From Kappaphycus alvarezii (Eukaryota; Rhodophyta; Florideophyceae; Gigartinales; Solieriaceae), in the NCBI GenBank assembly GCA_002205965.3, contig NADL03000059.1, positions 124,001 through 188,000 of the forward strand: a stretch of DNA of 64,000 nt, given 5' to 3'. Below the pieces are notes generated by a model. It was not told the DNA's origin. It made no database searches and saw nothing but the letters and a program-made list of their open reading frames with translations. Position numbers and translations under genes: made by a program. This document shows positions 59,501 through 64,000 of this stretch, piece by piece. Each line of letters opens with the position of its first letter. Position 1 is the stretch's first letter.

Positions 59501-62500
59501 GAAACCGTTAAGGTGGAGCCTGGATACTACTTGTAAAAAATATGAGAGTTTCTAGTTCTGAACTCCGTTATTTAGAAACGGTAAATGGATTTAGATCAGA
59601 AAAAACAGTAGGATCAGTTAGTCTAGTAGGACTGAAGAAGCGGTTTTCAAGATGTAGAAAAAAGCACGAGATAGAGGCGTGCAGCCAATCCACGTGGACT
59701 GAGGTATGATGAAATTTTTCGGACCCTGAGTCATTCAGATACCAAGGATTCAGGAGCACGCATATTGGTCGTGAATATTTTTTGAGGCACCTACATTTTT
59801 TCAAACATGACACGATGAATATCTGTAAATGAGTCTGCAGTTCTATCCAATAAGTCAAAAGTAGCGTTCTCGAAGAGATTGTAGAGGTACATGTGAGGTC
59901 GATGCTAAGCCTTAAATAAGAGTATAATGGACCAGAAGAAAGCAAAAGAAAGGTTAGGATGCTTTCTGAATTTTGTATAGCGACAAAAAAGTTCTTTTCA
60001 CGAGCTTAACGTATGGCAACTCGAAGTTCCTATGGCGAAATTATCCGGTGTGCTGGGACTAAAAGTGGTGAGACAGAGGATATTACCAGTAGTTATTGTT
60101 GAATTCCTGTATGGATTTTGAAAACTGGTAATGCGCTGAAATAGTACATGAGAAAACCCCCCAATTACTCATTACGTAAAAAAAGATACGGAGCTAGTAA
60201 ATCGTTTTTCCACAATTGCCCTATCTACAACTCCCAAATTTTCTAAACACAATAAGAAAATTTCAATTTAAGTATATTTAAAAATCATGTCGTTTGCGTG
60301 AAACAGATAAACTTATTGCCGCTTGTAGTAAGCCGAGACAATTTCATCTCAGTGCCTTTTCGCAACCTGTCTCCAAAAAGCACTCTTCTCTGAAAATTCT
60401 GAAATAATAAACATAATTTTTTACCTCTGAGATTCATTAATACCCTGTACAATAACAAGAACCACTCTACACTGCATATGTACTATATGTTTTTACAAAA
60501 TTTCCGATTTATTTCCCCCCAAAATGTTTTTATCAAAATACTGTGGAACTGTTAGTAAAATGAGACAGGGTACAGTAGTAGAGTATCATCATTAACCCAT
60601 AACTATTTCGAATTCTTACTTTTCCTACATCTTTACTCTCTCCATCGTCGCATCAAACAAAGAAACGTAGGCGGAAAATACTTTCTGCCTTCATCGAATT
60701 GTAAAGATATTAAAAATCGAGATCACTGTAGTTCTTATAGAAATATACAACCTGCAACAAAAAAGTTCAATCGTCATCAAGAGTTCTGTTTGCAGAGATC
60801 TAGCTCATTGGTGTTAAGTGTTGTTTCCGACGCCAGCATGTTAACCAAAGAACCGTAAAATTGGGCTATATGTAAACCAATAGAAATAGTAACACACACA
60901 ATCACCAAAGTTTTTTCCATTGCCTATAACCGCGTCCATACGGTAGTCAAAAATATCCAAAGCTGTACATGATGTAGATTAGTTAGTTGAAATTCTTCAA
61001 TGAGTGTCAGAAGAATTTATATTACATCTTCATATAGAGGAAAACCTACGACAATATTGAATAATTTTAAATACAAATCTGTTTGGTTTGAAAACATCTC
61101 TATTGTGAATATTGGAATCTATACGAAAAATCGGCCCAAAAGTAGGTAAGGGATAGTAAAAACTCTTGTGGTCACAATACAAGGCGCGAAAAGTTGCTAA
61201 AAACACTTTCTTCATTACTAAAGCAAACTACTTTTGCATTTAAGCGCTTCTAACTATGTATTTCTACTAACAGCAAGACGTGTGTTTAGAAATATGCGAA
61301 TCAATAATTCTTCTTTAAATTTTGGACAGTTACACCAATCCTTTAAAACAGATACGTACGATGTAAAACTGGTAAATGTTGGTTTAACGAAAAACAACTG
61401 CTTTTCTGCGACGTACCCAAGTAATATTATTTTTGCAGTCTCCTTTCTCAGATGGATGTCTTTATGGGAAAAGGAGGAACAAGTGTACCAGTAGTGCCTT
61501 CCACTATGATTTATTAACTTCTACTGCAAAATGAAAGAGACCCCCAATTTTCCATTTTTCCACTAGTCTCCTGAATGAGATGAAATGTAATAAAAAATGA
61601 CATCTGCAGAACATCAATTGAGAGCTTTTTTTACCTATCTTTGTAATGAAAACGAAGTTTTTGAAAGGGTAACTTACGTGGATGGAAACTCAAGACAAGA
61701 AATTTTTGTGCCAAAATTCCTAAACACATGCACTTGAGGGAACCATAAAATTTGAATACTTGAAAAGGAAACGTATAACTAGAGAAGGTCATTTTCGAAT
61801 TGAAAACAGCATATTTCTTGTAAAAGTTTTAAAAAATAACAAAATGACTTGATCAAACTCAAAGATGGAGTAGATAACATTTATTTGGCATTTGGATACA
61901 GCTTTCCAGGTGCTCATATATTTTCCTGCAGAAAGTCTTTATAGAGCCCATTCTGTGCTAGTGTATAAATTGGAACCTTGCAATAGTATACAGCACCTTA
62001 GGAGCTCAAGAATAATTTCATGTTTGATATGTTGATTTCAAAGTAATGTACTCTTTAAGAAACTATTGTAAGCACTTCGAGTCAATGAAATATGAAAATA
62101 ATGCACACGAAACATAGCTCTGTCTGGCATGGATTCACACATTTCAACTAAATTTTTCTGATTCCCAATCACATTCGTACAGGAAATACTTCTAGTTGAA
62201 CACATGGACGATAACTTGAAATATTACTTGAAAGAAAAGTGAACAGGATACAATTTTTATAATAGATGATCTATTTCAAGTGTTCGAAAGCATAGAAAAA
62301 AGACATTTATAGCATCCAAAGGCTAATTAAATTATAAATAGCGAAAATCTGAAATCAAAACTTTCAAGCAAAAAGTTGAGTAAATTTTGGACCAAAATTT
62401 TGACTTACATGGCTATTGAAATATGTTTCAGGTAATATGTAATCCATATAGATTCTTTCCGGTTGAATATTTCTACTAAGAATACCATGCGGAAGATTTA

Positions 62501-64000
62501 AATCACATTTAGTGCGAAAATAAATGTTTCACATTGAATAGATCAGAAAATGTGTGAGTTAAACAAATGAAACTACTCATCAACAATTAACAGTAAATAC
62601 AAACGTTCGGTCAAACTATGGATAATTTTACACAACTTTTCATCTATTTAGGAAAAAGTGATAATTTTTGAATTTATTGTCATTATGTAGACTACTTTTC
62701 CTTTCAAAAGTTGAATTATATTTACTTTATGGACTATACTGAATGAAGAGATATAATAATATTTTTGTCCAAGTCATAGGCACGTCACATAGCAGAAGTT
62801 TGAGAATAATTTATACCAGAATTCCTTTTTTTCGGAGTAAAGGTACTAATATAAGGCATGTCATTTTCTCTGATCCGTACATTTCAAATTATCTTTTCGT
62901 AGTGTAATATACACTACTTATTATTTGATTTCCATAACAGATCTAGTAAGCGCAAATTGAAACGGGTCTTTCGATTAGGCACGCAAAAACAAAAGGAATA
63001 TTGATATCCAGAGCATTGATATACTCTTTCTCAATAGTGTTCCTTCTTCCATGGATTCGCTGGCTGCAACTTTTTCATCAGAAAAATAGATTTAAAAGTA
63101 GGCCCTGATAATTGAGAGCACCAATAAATTTGACGAAATATAGAGCTTAAACTTAAGCTTCAAACTAACAGCCCAGTAATACGAAGATGTTTAAAATACT
63201 GTATCCCTATATTTCATGCATTAAAACCAAAAATTGATAATTTATGCTTTTCAAAACTTTTCAATCATCTACAAAGGCTCGTAAATCCATGCGCCACACA
63301 AGCCTAGATCTCTCAATTCAATTCCATAGTCCACATATGCAAAAAAGTTTTTGTAAAAGCGTATATCCTAAGCAAACACATAAACCAACAGAAAATTGAC
63401 CCATTCGAAGAAATAAACGAGAAAATTCTAAAATATTTTATTTCTTCGCCCATTGGTTTGCACTATTGTATGAACTATATTATTATTAAATTTATTGTTT
63501 CTCAACAGGCCGTATATTGATTTTATAATGACTTTACTGAGATTGTTTTGCATCAAGAATGACACATATAAATGTGTGGTATATTCTGAGAAGTTGATAT
63601 ATTCCCCAAGTTTCTTTATAAACTTTTGCTTAATAAAATACTTAACTTTAATGAGAATTTGATAAAGAAGCTTCAACGAAAGAAGTACAAAGGATCTCTT
63701 TTGCCAAATAAAGATAACGACGGTACAAAAATAACTGACATCGTGCCAGTCTCAAAAAAATATATTCTTTGAATGAACTATTAACATCAAAACACTTACT
63801 GTGCATATAATTTAATCTAAGAAAATGAACTATTAAATTGTTCTTTAATCATTAAAAAACATTTTATGTATCAATGATATACTGAGGATTGAGATTTCAA
63901 AGTGGTAGGTTTAACATCTATTTTTGATAATGAACAACTAAAGCTCGTATAAATCGAGAATTTACTGCTAATTCTAAAAGAAAGCATTATTAAAATCAGA
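53531..64000. other. AT-rich non-coding DNA to the window end
   Basis: Over 10 kb with no supportable gene. Frames are short and lack motifs. I looked for the H1 and H2 cores and the 28-bp minisatellite unit here and did not see them, so a fourth copy is not evident. One strong hairpin lies at 55851-55913. Confidence 0.55.
55851..55913. repeat. AT-rich hairpin, 25-26 bp arms
   Basis: caagtagatatatatattat tgtata, two-base centre tg, then tatacaataatatgatatct acttg. The arms match except for a short atat/atg difference. Unrelated in sequence to H1 and H2. Confidence 0.82.

Noticed and set aside
54000..64000. Fourth copy of the large AT-rich unit
   Set aside because: Weak likenesses (for example near 57,000) were not co-linear, and neither hairpin core nor the minisatellite unit was seen.

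Overview
This is eukaryotic nuclear DNA: a repeat-rich, gene-poor stretch with no intact conserved single-copy gene that I can recognise. The source organism cannot be fixed from the sequence. The mix of a Ty3/gypsy-type gag-pol, a Ty1/copia-type gag-pol, LINE 3' ends and SANT/Myb-like transposon-type genes is what I would expect in an early-diverging fungus (chytrid-like), an oomycete or an alga. I hold that only loosely. I saw no rRNA, tRNA, CRISPR or bacterial operon structure. The retroelement genes are broken by stops and frameshifts, so the window reads as a graveyard of mobile DNA. || LAYOUT, LEFT PART (1 to about 23,880, moderate GC). A LINE reverse-transcriptase C-terminal fragment (about 3-682, plus strand) is followed by a degenerate Ty3/gypsy-type element on the minus strand (gag-protease 3819-5678, pol 1044-3818). 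I could not find LTRs for it. A palindromic 'tacagtgtac' array follows (about 5,819-5,903), then a second LINE 3' fragment (6451-7262). Next comes a complete but inactive Ty1/copia-type element on the minus strand (7526-13242) with two clearly matching LTRs of about 427 bp. Then come a SANT/Myb-like coding region split by one stop (13651-14673), unrecognised open frames (14952-15497, 15664-15921), a LINE 3' end (16,560-16,745), several solo copies of the same LINE tail, a perfect 22-bp-arm hairpin (18522-18570), a pair of related minus-strand ORF fragments (about 18.4 and 22.1 kb), and a possible small basic-protein gene (20161-20568). || LAYOUT, RIGHT PART (about 23,880 to 64,000, AT-rich, almost no coding potential). 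The main discovery is that 27-53.5 kb holds three diverged, same-orientation copies of one large non-coding unit (recognisable about 27,150-35,330, 38,100-44,640 and 47,700-53,530). Each copy carries two hairpins: H1 (31084-31192, 39282-39392, 49989-50099) and H2 (34039-34115, 44015-44091, 51287-51364). These look better conserved than the AT-rich sequence around them. Copies 1 and 3 also end in related 28-29 bp minisatellites. Copy 2 carries private insertions: a short coding-looking island (39,007-39,280), a TIR-flanked DNA-transposon relic with a broken SANT/Myb-type gene (41,111-43,569), and further debris (about 44,890-47,600) including a gag-like fragment. From 53,541 to 64,000 I see only AT-rich DNA and one hairpin. 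|| HOW IT FITS TOGETHER. There is no pathway here. The retroelements encode capsid, protease, integrase, reverse transcriptase and RNase H parts that once acted together but are now broken. The AT-rich array may be a heterochromatic, centromere-like or large non-autonomous repeat; which of these it is remains inference.
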